A stretch of 64,000 nt of DNA, from assembly GCA_903912445.1 (NCBI GenBank), contig CAIWHP010000112.1:22940-86939 (forward strand), read 5' to 3'. Origin of the DNA: an uncultured Lentisphaerota bacterium. GTDB lineage: Bacteria; Verrucomicrobiota; Kiritimatiellia; CAIQIC01. Of the stretch, positions 51,501 to 58,523 are shown piece by piece. Within the stretch, counting starts at the first letter, position 1, and every line of letters starts with the position of its first letter. The notes under the pieces were generated by a model. That model saw nothing but the letters and a program-made list of their open reading frames with translations, had not been told where the DNA came from and ran no database searches. The position numbers and the translations under genes were made by a program.

Positions 51501-52189
51501 CCGCTCTCCAGATCACTCGCCGCGGCGCTGGCCGCGGGGATCATGTCCGCCGGCGCATTGCCTACTGCATAACCGAAGAATTGATGCCCGGAAGAGCGCC
51601 CGGAGGAATCCGCTTTCTCCAGCGCGTCCATCGACCTGCTCTGGTCCGCCTGGCCCGCGGTAGTCTCCTCGGTAAGCATCACGCCGGCCGCTGCCTTGCG
51701 TTCCGCGGCGCGTTCGGAGCGGGATACGGATTCGGCAACTGATGCAGGCGTCGATGGGGTTGCCGCGGCCACACCATCTAATGTGCGAGCGAAGGCCGAC
51801 GTGTAGATTTGTTTCCCGTTATTCAACGTGCCGGTCATCTTGGCGCTCATGCGCGCGTCGTTGACCGCCGGCACGAGCAGCGCAACCAGACCCACGCCCA
51901 CCACCAGCACCGCAGCGATCTTGAGCAGCGACGGACCGTAGCCAGACCACGAGAACTGCGCCCGCAACACGCGGTTGCGGTGGGCTTTGTCGAGTTGCGC
52001 GGGCGCGGCCGGACCGGCGGCGAGGGCGGAGCGCATCAGATCAAGGACCCGTTCCGTTTCCTCCGCCGCGGCCCGGCACGCCGCGCAAGTTTCAAGATGT
52101 TGGTGGAGCGCGGCCGCAGCCGCGTCATCCAGCTCGCCCACCCGGTGGGCCAGCAGCTTTTCCTGGATTTCCTGGCAGTTCATGGACAT
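48509..52189 (-). CDS. Anti-sigma (zinc finger) protein with pilin-like segment, autotransporter-type repeats and VWA domain (YfbK-like)
   Basis: 1226 residues. Zinc-finger anti-sigma domain (1-55, HLETCAAC); one membrane span (88-110); a pilin-like segment (104-139: LVPAVNDA...KMTGTLNNGKQIYTSAFART); a low-complexity Ser/Ala/Gly region; autotransporter-type beta-strand repeats (275-370: TLTKAGAGNITLSGNNTYSG, LVNGGTLVANA); a long linker; a vWF N-terminal domain (TEEFVNYFDYAY, near 840); a VWA domain (880-1060, MIDAS DNSGSMN, MSDGVANVG); a C-terminal DUF3520-like region. The gene starts 5 nt after the ECF sigma stop. Periplasmic VWA binding could signal through the zinc finger to the sigma factor (inference). 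Confidence 0.88.
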   Translation of the reverse strand: MSMNCQEIQEKLLAHRVGELDDAAAAALHQHLETCAACRAAAEETERVLDLMRSALAAGPAAPAQLDKAHRNRVLRAQFSWSGYGPSLLKIAAVLVVGVGLVALLVPAVNDARMSAKMTGTLNNGKQIYTSAFARTLDGVAAATPSTPASVAESVSRSERAAERKAAAGVMLTEETTAGQADQSRSMDALEKADSSGRSSGHQFFGYAVGNAPADMIPAASAAASDLESGVKRSGGDEGRVETLARSVSGPGVVGGGGGGMGGGTEGAQLGINDNVSGLATLTKAGAGNITLSGNNTYSGGTTIAPANREGQQQDRTALNYSFQAGSGVTVAKTLSAGDTLGFSGGTTYRGATLVNGGTLVANADGAAVHGSSGQNLALGTAAAPAAGAIAGVMVVNASAATPATPAAPTAAEPGYGLTAAGKGARGTDLAGWAESATETRGGFAKGDENKLVPLRTELPKPMLAGTPKQIGPQQFVDYASRVDNERLREVSKQSQSQLGDLSDLKAAPESTVAPYTRNGVSKKLEDRRKNVAAELPVLESVATADAPVLPPPVKLEPSGDRRQSGVAPSVGGVVVTSGRTLDLNGRVADNRVAAANGKDQQAWYFDQAAARKNKEDWGALGEKAKHESAPEEAQPVARQLARASVNRMTAADDFSVAPAKPTGAVAAGGKLVEQEFSDKDGTTTLSLETDAPAKAPLVIKGVARGYAGRMSRADADGDKLRAADPEGRAAVETPQPLATTVLGRELRTAGEGETRKALVAKQKDVLDEALTTKPVFRAASVNRWMAVSDQSFSTFSISVDSASFTLARRYLNGGQRPPPESVRTEEFVNYFDYAYAPPGRDLFSVHAQAARTPFCPPGVQLLKLGIKGRQLGRENRGANLTFLLDNSGSMNAPDRLGLAREALKLLVARLGPADRVALITFSSRARLVLDFTPATEQKQILAALDGIQAAGFTHLEGGLKLAYQTAARGFVSGAANRVILMSDGVANVGADATAELLAQVEQYRKQNIFCSVFGLGTGTYDDTMLQALASKGNGTYLFMDSLDEARRVFVDELAATLNKIAADVKIQVEFNPRRVKQYRQLGYEQRQLKTEDFRNDAVAAAEVGSGQSVTALYQVELQGDANEPIGTVRVRGRHLETGRVQELERAITAADLAPSFEQADVRFRLAAAAAEFAELLRGSAYVEGTTCADVAKVLRPIALELNLDQKVQELLRLVNAAHSAPQAAE

Positions 52190-52194
52190 CAACC

Positions 52195-52746
52195 TCAGAT
52201 CGCACCGATTCGTTTCAGTTGCTCGGACACGTGCCGTACGGCGTGGTGCAGGAGGCAACCAACGTTGCCTTCGCTCCGGCCGGTGATGGCGCTGATTTCC
52301 TTGTAGGAGCGGCCTTCCTGCAGGCGCAGGATGGCCACCTGGCGTTCGGCCGGGTCGAGCTGCTGCACGCACTGGAGCGTGAGGCGGAGCCGCTCCGCCT
52401 GTTCCAGTTCGCCCCGCTGGCTCGGCGGCGCGGCGGGCGCCAGTTCAAGCGCCTGCCGCTCGTGCAGCGCCCGGCGCCGCTCCTCGCTGCGGATCTGGTC
52501 CACGGCGAGGTTGTGCGCCACGCGATGGAGCCATGCCGAGAGGGAACCGTCGGGCCGCATGCCGGCGCGCGTGGCGCGGAGCAGGTTGATGAAGGTCTCC
52601 TGCACCACGTCCTGCGCGAGCGCGGCGTTGTTGAGCAGCCGCGCCGTGTAGCGCAGCAGCGGCGACTCGAACTCCGCCATGACCGCCGCCACGTCCACCG
52701 CGCCGTTGCCGCCCGCAGCCTCTTTTTGTTCCGTGCCACTGGCCAT
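52195..52746 (-). CDS. ECF-type RNA polymerase sigma factor
   Basis: 183 residues. Region 2: EFESPLLRYTARLLNNAALA, DVVQETFINLLRATRAG, SLSAWLHRVAHNLAVDQIRS; region 4: CVQQLDPAERQVAILRLQEG followed by RSYKEISAITGRSEGNVGCL. No region 3, as in ECF sigma factors. It is paired with its zinc-finger anti-sigma factor 5 nt downstream. A TATAAT box (52777-52782) lies upstream, giving a leader of about 25-30 nt. Confidence 0.95.
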   Translation of the reverse strand: MASGTEQKEAAGGNGAVDVAAVMAEFESPLLRYTARLLNNAALAQDVVQETFINLLRATRAGMRPDGSLSAWLHRVAHNLAVDQIRSEERRRALHERQALELAPAAPPSQRGELEQAERLRLTLQCVQQLDPAERQVAILRLQEGRSYKEISAITGRSEGNVGCLLHHAVRHVSEQLKRIGAI

Positions 52747-52776
52747 GTCCCTGCCTCGATCTGATGGTCTCCGTGC

Positions 52777-52782
52777 ATTATA
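52777..52782 (-). promoter_or_regulatory. TATAAT -10 box upstream of the ECF sigma gene
   Basis: A perfect TATAAT on the minus strand, with TTGAAG 19 bp further upstream. The -35 spacing is not optimal, so an activator or a second sigma may be involved (inference). Confidence 0.5.
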
Positions 52783-52798
52783 CGTCTTTCGACGCCGG

Positions 52799-53018
52799 AA
52801 GCTTCAAAGATAATTTGAGAACGGTAAAGGGACGGGGGACGAGTGTCGCGGGGTGAGGGAAAGGACGGAGGGGGAGCGCGCGATAATCCGCTTCCGCTGT
52901 GTAGCCGCGTTCGTGAGAACGCGGCCGCCGGCAGAGCTTCGAACAGGCTTGTGGGGGAAACTACGAACCCGGCGGCGCGGCGGACAGCAGCCCGTGCGAA
53001 CAGCGCAGCGCTGCCCGT
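52799..53018. repeat. Spacer with GTGTAGCCGCG palindrome, copy 1
   Basis: GTGTAGCCGCGTTCGTGAGA followed by ACGCGGCCG (52899-52927): CCGCGTTC and GAACGCGG form a hairpin. A near-identical copy is at 62149-62177. No gene in the rest of the spacer. Confidence 0.7.
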
Positions 53019-53528
53019 TCACCAACCGTCGTGGTGGACCAGTGCAGTCAGCGGTTTGCGGGTTTTGGGGCGGCCGGCGTCGGCCGGCAGGCCGAGTGGC
53101 GTGAGCGCCAGCGGTTCGATGCCGTCGGGTAGCTTGAGCACGGTCTTGACCTGCGCGGGATCGAGGGCGGCGATCCAGCAGGTGCCCAGCCCGAGGTCGG
53201 CGGCGCAGAGGGTGATGTGATCCATCAGGATGGCGCCACCCACGTCCGCATAATTCTTCCCATCGGCGCGCACCCAGGCCTTGGCCGGCTCGGTGCAGAT
53301 GGCGAGCATCAGCGGCGCCTGCCGGAACCAGTCGCGGTTGTAGGCCAGGCCGAGACCGTGGCGGACGGCGGGGTCGCGGACGACGATGATGTGCAAAGGC
53401 TGGCGGTTGGCGGCGGAGGGCGCCAGATTCGCAGCTGCCAGCACTTGCGCGAGGGCAGTCTCGTCCACCGGGTCATTCCGATAACCGCGTACGCTGCTGC
53501 GTTGGGCGGCGAGCTCTATAAAGTTCAT
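53019..53528 (-). CDS. Nitroreductase-family flavoprotein
   Basis: 169 residues. N-terminal MNFIELAAQRSSVRGYRNDP (FMN phosphate Arg residues), LAPSAANRQPLHIIVV, YNRDWFRQAPLMLAICTEP, YADVGGAILMDHITLCAADL followed by GLGTCWIAA, and PLALTPLGLPADAGRPKTRK. The family uses FMN with NAD(P)H to reduce nitro compounds, quinones or flavin; the physiological substrate is unknown. The Met at 53528 is preferred over an upstream Met because AAAGGACAGCT precedes it. Confidence 0.9.
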   Translation of the reverse strand: MNFIELAAQRSSVRGYRNDPVDETALAQVLAAANLAPSAANRQPLHIIVVRDPAVRHGLGLAYNRDWFRQAPLMLAICTEPAKAWVRADGKNYADVGGAILMDHITLCAADLGLGTCWIAALDPAQVKTVLKLPDGIEPLALTPLGLPADAGRPKTRKPLTALVHHDGW

Positions 53529-53597
53529 AGCTGTCCTTTCATGCACGGGCGGGAACATAAGCGCTCCGGAGCGTTTTGGCAAAGGCGCACGGCGCAG

Positions 53598-54683
53598 TTA
53601 GGCGGGGCCGACCGTTTCGCCGCGGCAATAGTCGCACATCACGCGCACGGAGTGGCACGGTCCCGTTTCACCGGCGGCGATCTTGAGGATCAACCCGGCG
53701 AGGCGCTTGACCAGCAGCGCGGAATTGGCGCGGTAACGGTCCACGGTGGGCACAAGGCAATCCATGATGGGATCGTCCAACAGATAGATCAACGAAACTG
53801 CGCCGGGCACGCGGATGCCGCGATGGATCAGGTAGGTCAGCGTCGTGACGACATCGTCGGTCAGGCAGGTCAGGATCGCCAGCGGCGGCGGCCGGCTCAC
53901 CAGAAGTTGGTCGAGCACACGGCAGAGGCCGCGCTTGGTGCCATCGTGCTGGACAGCGACCGGCCGTCGAAAGGCGTCCCCGCGGCGCTCCATAAAATCC
54001 TGCAGGGCCCGGGCCATCACCACGAAACCGCCCAGCTCCTGCCGCGGCCGGAGCAGCACGATGTTGCGGTGACCCTTGGCCCACAAGGTCGCCACGGCGT
54101 GTTGCGCCGCGGCCGCGACATCCTTGTCCACGGAAGGCAGGTCCACACCGGGATGCGGATGGCCCAGGATGACCGCCGGCAGGCCCTGGCGCGCGAACCA
54201 CTGCTGGATCGCCCGGGTGGAGTGGTAGAGCACCCAGATCGCCTGCGGCCATTTCCGGACGAGCTCCGCCAGCAGGCCCGCGGGATGGCCCACGTGAAAG
54301 GCGCGACTGGTGACGGTCTCCAGCCGGAAACCGGCCTCGAAAAGATGGACGCGCAACCGATCCACCTCCTCCAGCGCGTTGGCCTGGAGGAAGGGCAGCC
54401 CGGTCGGCGAGAGCAGGACCACCTGGCCGCTGAAACGGTCAGCACGGACCTGCGGCGGCCGGGCCTTGATCTGCCGCCCCAGCGCCCGCGCCCCCGGCGC
54501 CAGCAGGCCTTCCTGCTCCAAGCTCTTCAGCGCCCGGCGCAGGGTGTTGCGGGCGACCTGCAACCGCTGGCAGAGCTGCCGCTCCGGCGGCAGCTTGCCA
54601 CGCCACGTGCCGGCCAGAAGCTGCTGGCGGAGCAGCTCCGCCGCCTGCTGGGCGTAGGTCTTCATGGGCAGGGCCTGGGGCAT
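53598..54683 (-). CDS. GntR-type regulator with LacI-like effector domain, putative sialic acid regulator
   Basis: 361 residues. N-terminal winged helix of the GntR type (KTYAQQAAELLRQQLLAGTW, KLPPERQLCQRLQVARNTLR, RALKSLEQEGLLAP) joined to a periplasmic-binding-protein-like domain (PAVILGHPHPGVDLPSVDKD, KGHRNIVLLRP, AILTCLTDDVVTTLTYLIHR). It is transcribed away from the sialic acid genes, with a 9-5-9 inverted repeat between them, so it likely represses them until a sialic acid derivative binds. The start at 54683 follows TTGCTT-17-TAGCCT with 7 nt to the ATG (leaderless type). Confidence 0.85.
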   Translation of the reverse strand: MPQALPMKTYAQQAAELLRQQLLAGTWRGKLPPERQLCQRLQVARNTLRRALKSLEQEGLLAPGARALGRQIKARPPQVRADRFSGQVVLLSPTGLPFLQANALEEVDRLRVHLFEAGFRLETVTSRAFHVGHPAGLLAELVRKWPQAIWVLYHSTRAIQQWFARQGLPAVILGHPHPGVDLPSVDKDVAAAAQHAVATLWAKGHRNIVLLRPRQELGGFVVMARALQDFMERRGDAFRRPVAVQHDGTKRGLCRVLDQLLVSRPPPLAILTCLTDDVVTTLTYLIHRGIRVPGAVSLIYLLDDPIMDCLVPTVDRYRANSALLVKRLAGLILKIAAGETGPCHSVRVMCDYCRGETVGPA

Positions 54684-54690
54684 GCCCGGC

Positions 54691-54719
54691 AGGCTAGCGG
54701 CCGCCCGGAGGGAAAGCAA
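54691..54719 (-). promoter_or_regulatory. Promoter TTGCTT-17-TAGCCT of the regulator gene, leaderless type
   Basis: TTGCTT (54714-54719) and TAGCCT (54691-54696), 17 bp apart, 7 nt before the ATG at 54683. The operator lies directly upstream. Confidence 0.65.
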
Positions 54720-54724
54720 GCGCC

Positions 54725-54747
54725 CTTGGTTCAAATAGTGAACCAAG
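54725..54747. promoter_or_regulatory. Operator: perfect 9-5-9 inverted repeat
   Basis: CTTGGTTCA-AATAG-TGAACCAAG. It sits between the divergent regulator and sialidase promoters, 6 bp from the regulator -35 box and 9 bp from the sialidase -35 box, so one bound dimer could affect both. Probable binding site of the GntR/LacI-type regulator. Confidence 0.8.
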
Positions 54748-54756
54748 ACAAACCGC

Positions 54757-54785
54757 TTGTCCGCCGGCGGGGGAACCGGCATCTT
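54757..54785 (+). promoter_or_regulatory. Promoter TTGTCC-17-CATCTT of the sialic acid operon
   Basis: TTGTCC (54757-54762) and CATCTT (54780-54785), 17 bp apart, 10 nt before the ATG at 54796. The -10 box is weak, as expected for a regulated promoter. Confidence 0.55.
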
Positions 54786-54795
54786 GGCTCGCGTC

Positions 54796-55992
54796 ATGCG
54801 GCTGCATCAACACAGGATTCGCAGGGGCCACGGACGGCCCGGGGCAGGCTTCCTGGCCCGCACAGGGGGCGGACTGCTTGTCGCGGCGCTGCTGCTCGCG
54901 CCGGCCCCGGCTGACACGGCGAACGGCCTGTCAATCAGCGACGTGTTCATCGGCCAGCAGGAAGGCTTCGCGGTCTATCGCATCCCCGCCCTCGTCACCA
55001 CTCAGCGCGGCACACTGCTGGCCTTCGCCGAGGGCCGCGAGGGCATGGGCGACCAGTCGCAGAACCAGATCGTCCTCAAGCGCAGCACGGACCGCGGCGC
55101 TTCGTGGCTGCCGTTGCAGCTCGTCGCCGCCGACGGCGCGAGCAGCCTGAACAACCCGCAGGCCCTGGTCATGGGTCGGACCGGCCGCGTACTGCTGATG
55201 TATCAACGTTATCCGCCGGGCCGGCGCGAGCACAACGTGGTGCCCGGCCTGACCGGAACCAACGTGTGCACCAGCTGGATCACCCAGAGCGATGATGACG
55301 GCGTCTCGTGGTCCGCGCCGCGCGACCTCACCGTGCAGCTCAAGCGCGCGACGGCCACCAGCCTCGCGAGCGGGCCGGGCATCGGTATCGAGCTGCGCCG
55401 CGGGCCGCACGCGGGCCGGCTCATCATGCCGTTCAACGAGGGGCCGGCGGGCAAGTGGCGGGTCTTTGCCGCGTTCAGCGACGATGGTGGCGCGACGTGG
55501 AAAAGCGGCGACCCCGCGCCGAACGCAGGCCCGGGCCACGGCAACGAGGTCCAGATGGCCGAGCTGGACGATGGCGCGGTGCTGCTGAACGCGCGCAACC
55601 AAGACGGCGCCAAGCTGCGCAAGGTCGCCACCAGCCGCGACGGCGGCGCGACGTGGTCGCCGCTCGCGGACGACCCGCACCTGCAGGAACCGGTCTGCCA
55701 GGCCAGCCTGTTGCGCCACCCGAACACCGGCGCGGCTTCCAACGCTGTGCTGTTGTTTTGCAACCCGGCGTCGCAGCGCGGCCGCACCAACGGCGTCGTC
55801 CGCTTGAGCCGCGACGCGGGCCGCACCTGGCCGGTCAGCCGCGTGATCTATCCCGGCAGCTTCGCCTACAGCTGCATGGCGCCGCTGCCCGATGGCTCCG
55901 TCGCGCTGCTCTTCGAGCGCGACAACTGCAGCCGCATCGCCTTCTGCCGCTTCACGCCCGCCTGGCTCGCCGGCGGCACGGAGCAGCCATGA
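54796..55992 (+). CDS. nanH: Exo-alpha-sialidase (GH33)
   Basis: 398 residues. A long basic leader and hydrophobic segment (GGGLLVAALLLAPAPADTA) direct export. GFAVYRIPALVTTQRGTLLA carries the Arg-Ile-Pro motif with the first substrate-carboxylate Arg; Asp boxes are STDRGASW, SDDDGVSW, SDDGGATW, SRDGGATW and SRDAGRTW; ELRRGPHAGRLIMPFNEG and NEVQMAELDDGAVLLNARNQ match GH33 catalytic regions (Glu); QGR-type region QPRGRT-like follows. It releases sialic acid from glycans. First gene of the operon; stop overlaps the epimerase start (ATGA). Confidence 0.92.
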   Translation: MRLHQHRIRRGHGRPGAGFLARTGGGLLVAALLLAPAPADTANGLSISDVFIGQQEGFAVYRIPALVTTQRGTLLAFAEGREGMGDQSQNQIVLKRSTDRGASWLPLQLVAADGASSLNNPQALVMGRTGRVLLMYQRYPPGRREHNVVPGLTGTNVCTSWITQSDDDGVSWSAPRDLTVQLKRATATSLASGPGIGIELRRGPHAGRLIMPFNEGPAGKWRVFAAFSDDGGATWKSGDPAPNAGPGHGNEVQMAELDDGAVLLNARNQDGAKLRKVATSRDGGATWSPLADDPHLQEPVCQASLLRHPNTGAASNAVLLFCNPASQRGRTNGVVRLSRDAGRTWPVSRVIYPGSFAYSCMAPLPDGSVALLFERDNCSRIAFCRFTPAWLAGGTEQP

Positions 55993-57164
55993 ACCCCGCC
56001 GCGCTCGCCCAGTTCTACCGCGCGACGCTGCTCGATGACGTCATACCCTTCTGGCTGCGCCACGGACTCGACCGCGAGCACGGCGGAATCCTCACCGCGC
56101 TCGACCGCGATGGGAGCGTGCTCGATACCGACAAGTCGGTCTGGTTCCAAGGACGCGCGGGCTGGATGTTCGCGACGCTGTTCAACACCGTCGAAAAGCG
56201 CCCCGAGTGGCTGGCGGCCGCGCGCAGCTGTATCGAATTTACCCGGAAATTCTGTTACGCGCCGGACGGCAAAATGTATTTCACCGTGACGCGCGACGGC
56301 CGCCCGCTGCGGATGCGGCGCTACGTGTACAGCGAAAGCTTCGCCGCGATCGCGAACGCCGCCTTCGCCAAGGCCACCGGCGATGCACGGGCGGCGCAGG
56401 ACGCAGTGCAGAATTTCGCCGCCTATCTCCACCACAGCTTCACGCCCGGCGTCATGCCGCCCAAGACCGACCCGGAAACGCGGCCCACGCGCGGCCTCGG
56501 CGCGCACCTGATCGGCATCGCCACCGCGCAGGAGCTGCGCGCGAACCTCGGCGATGTGCAGGTGGCCGGCCGCACCTGCTCGCAGTGGATTGATTTCAGC
56601 ATCGCCGCCATCGAGCGCGACTTTCTGAAGCCGGACTTGCAGGCGGTCATGGAGTGCGTCGCGCCGGACGGCAGCGTGCTGGATCACTTCGACGGCCGCC
56701 TGCTCAACCCCGGGCACGCCCTCGAGGCCGCGTGGTTCATCCTGCACGAGGGTCGCTTGCGCGGCGACCAACGCCTGATTCAAACCGGCCTGACCATGCT
56801 CGACTGGATGTGGGCGCGCGGCTGGGACGAGGAGCACGGCGGGATTTTCTACTTCCGCGACGTGCGCCATCTGCCGGTGTCGGAATACTGGCACGACATG
56901 AAGTTCTGGTGGCCGCACAACGAGGCCGTCATTGCCACGTTGCTCGCGTGGAAGCTGACCGGCGCGGAAAAATACGCGCGCTGGCACCAGCAGGTCCACG
57001 ACTGGAGCTTCGCGCATTTCCCCGACCGCGAGTTCGGCGAATGGTACGGCTATCTGCACCGCGACGGCAGCGTCTCGACCCGGCTCAAGGGCAACCTGTG
57101 GAAAGGCCCGTTCCATCTGCCGCGGATGCTCTGGTACTGCACGCGGCTGCTGGAGGAAAAATGA
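55989..57164 (+). CDS. N-acylglucosamine 2-epimerase (AGE family)
   Basis: 391 residues. (alpha/alpha)6 barrel with FWLRHGLDREHGGILTALDR, WFQGRAGWMFATLFNTVEKR, YSESFAAIANAAFAKATGDA, RLLNPGHALEAAWFILHEGR, WDEEHGGIFYFRDVR and KFWWPHNEAVIATLLAWKLT; the Arg in QGR and the two His (NPGHALE, WPHNEA) are the expected catalytic residues. It converts N-acetylmannosamine from NanA to N-acetylglucosamine, bypassing NanK and NanE, which are absent here. Overlaps its neighbours by 4 nt on both sides. Confidence 0.93.
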   Translation: MNPAALAQFYRATLLDDVIPFWLRHGLDREHGGILTALDRDGSVLDTDKSVWFQGRAGWMFATLFNTVEKRPEWLAAARSCIEFTRKFCYAPDGKMYFTVTRDGRPLRMRRYVYSESFAAIANAAFAKATGDARAAQDAVQNFAAYLHHSFTPGVMPPKTDPETRPTRGLGAHLIGIATAQELRANLGDVQVAGRTCSQWIDFSIAAIERDFLKPDLQAVMECVAPDGSVLDHFDGRLLNPGHALEAAWFILHEGRLRGDQRLIQTGLTMLDWMWARGWDEEHGGIFYFRDVRHLPVSEYWHDMKFWWPHNEAVIATLLAWKLTGAEKYARWHQQVHDWSFAHFPDREFGEWYGYLHRDGSVSTRLKGNLWKGPFHLPRMLWYCTRLLEEK

Positions 57165-58231
57165 ACTTTCGCAACGCCACGACCTGGTTGCGCCTGCTTG
57201 GAACGCTAGGCCTGCTGAACAGCGCGGCCTGGGGTCAGGTGAAGATGTCCGAGCGCGTGCTGCCGCCGTTGCCCGACGCGCTCGGCGTGGCGGGCGCTTT
57301 CGCGGGCGTCAGCGGCGATGCGCTTCTGGTCGCCGGCGGCGCGAATTTCCCCGGGCGTCCGCCGTGGGAGGGCGGGCAGAAGAAATGGCACGACGAAAGC
57401 TACATCCTGCCCCGCGGCGCGACGAACTGGCTGACGGGCGGCCAGCTGCCGCGCCCGCTGGGTTACGGCGTCGCCCTCGCCTATGACGACGGCGTGCTCT
57501 GCCTCGGCGGCAACGATGCGGAGCGCCACCACGCCGAAGTTTTCCTGCTGCGTTGGCGCGCGGGCCGCGTGCTCGTCGAGACCAACTTCCCGCCCCTGCC
57601 CCATCCGCTGGCGAACGCCTGCGGCGTGCTCTGCGGGGGTTACGTCTATGTCGTCGGCGGCGAGGCCGCGCCCGGCGCGACCGGCGCGCTTGCCGAAGCC
57701 TGGCGCCTGAACCTGGCGGCCACCCACGCCGCATGGCAGCGCCTGCCCGACTGTCCCGGCCCAGGGCGCACGCTCGCCCTCGCCGCCACCAGCGCTGACC
57801 GCGTGTACATCCTCGGCGGCGTCGCGCTGTCGGCCGGCGCGGACGGCAAGCCGGCACGCCGCTATCTGCCCGACATCTGGGCCTTGGGCGTCCACGACCT
57901 GGCGTGGACACGGCACGGCACCCTGCCGCAGCCGCTCGCCGCCGCGCCCGGTCCCGCGCCGTTGGTGGGAAACGGGTGGTTCGCGCTGATCGGTGGCGAC
58001 GATGGCTCGCGCTACGGCTTCCAACCGCTCACGCAACATCCCGGGTTCCCCAGCCGGCTCACCCTGTGGCATCCCGGCCAGCAGCGTTTCCAATTCGGCG
58101 GCAGCCTGGGCGCACCGCGCGTCACCACTCCGGCGGTCGTGTGGGGCGACGAGCTCATCATCCCCAGCGGCGAGGCCCGGCCCGGCGTCCGCTCGCCCGT
58201 CGTGTCCGCCTACCGCGTGGAGGCGCCATGA
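57161..58231 (+). CDS. Kelch-repeat N-acetylneuraminate mutarotase (NanM-like)
   Basis: 356 residues with a signal peptide (to AAWG, about residue 25). Six kelch blades, e.g. GVSGDALLVAGGANFPGRPP, VALAYDDGVLCLGGNDAE, GVLCGGYVYVVGGEAAPGAT, SADRVYILGGVALS and GNGWFALIGGDDGS. The order of blades and the PPWEGGQKKWHDE insert match cyclically permuted mutarotases/NanM, which convert alpha- to beta-sialic acid in the periplasm. GGAGG before the start; overlaps the epimerase gene by 4 nt. Confidence 0.88.
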   Translation: MNFRNATTWLRLLGTLGLLNSAAWGQVKMSERVLPPLPDALGVAGAFAGVSGDALLVAGGANFPGRPPWEGGQKKWHDESYILPRGATNWLTGGQLPRPLGYGVALAYDDGVLCLGGNDAERHHAEVFLLRWRAGRVLVETNFPPLPHPLANACGVLCGGYVYVVGGEAAPGATGALAEAWRLNLAATHAAWQRLPDCPGPGRTLALAATSADRVYILGGVALSAGADGKPARRYLPDIWALGVHDLAWTRHGTLPQPLAAAPGPAPLVGNGWFALIGGDDGSRYGFQPLTQHPGFPSRLTLWHPGQQRFQFGGSLGAPRVTTPAVVWGDELIIPSGEARPGVRSPVVSAYRVEAP

Positions 58232-58523
58232 GGGCGGGTTTCCCAAGGCTTGGAGCCGCGGCAGCATGTTTTTTCCGAACCTTGGAAAAGGGAACGGTTG
58301 TTTTTTCCACGGCTTGTCAAACGGACGCCCGCGTGCCCTTGGAGTGCGCAAGCTTGCTTGCGCCTGCGGCCGCGCAGCTTGCTGCGCGCCCCCGACTCGA
58401 CAGGAACGCAGCTCCCACGGCGGAGCAAGCTCCGTCAAACCAGGCGGCAGCTCGCGGCCGCACTCCACGGCATAACCAAGCCGTCCTCGACTTTGCCGCG
58501 CAGTTGGAGATACTCGACGCACC
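58232..58523. repeat. Intra-operon repeat cluster with 3 phased palindromes
   Basis: CCAA-GGC-TTGG (centre 58248), CCGA-ACC-TTGG (58280) and CCAC-GGC-TTGT (58312), spacings 32 and 32 bp, then three AGCTTGCT-type hairpins: GCGCAAGCTTGCTTGCGC (58346), GCGCAGCTTGCTGCGC (58373) and CGGAGCAAGCTCCG (58422). The 292-bp insertion splits an otherwise overlapping operon. Confidence 0.8.
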
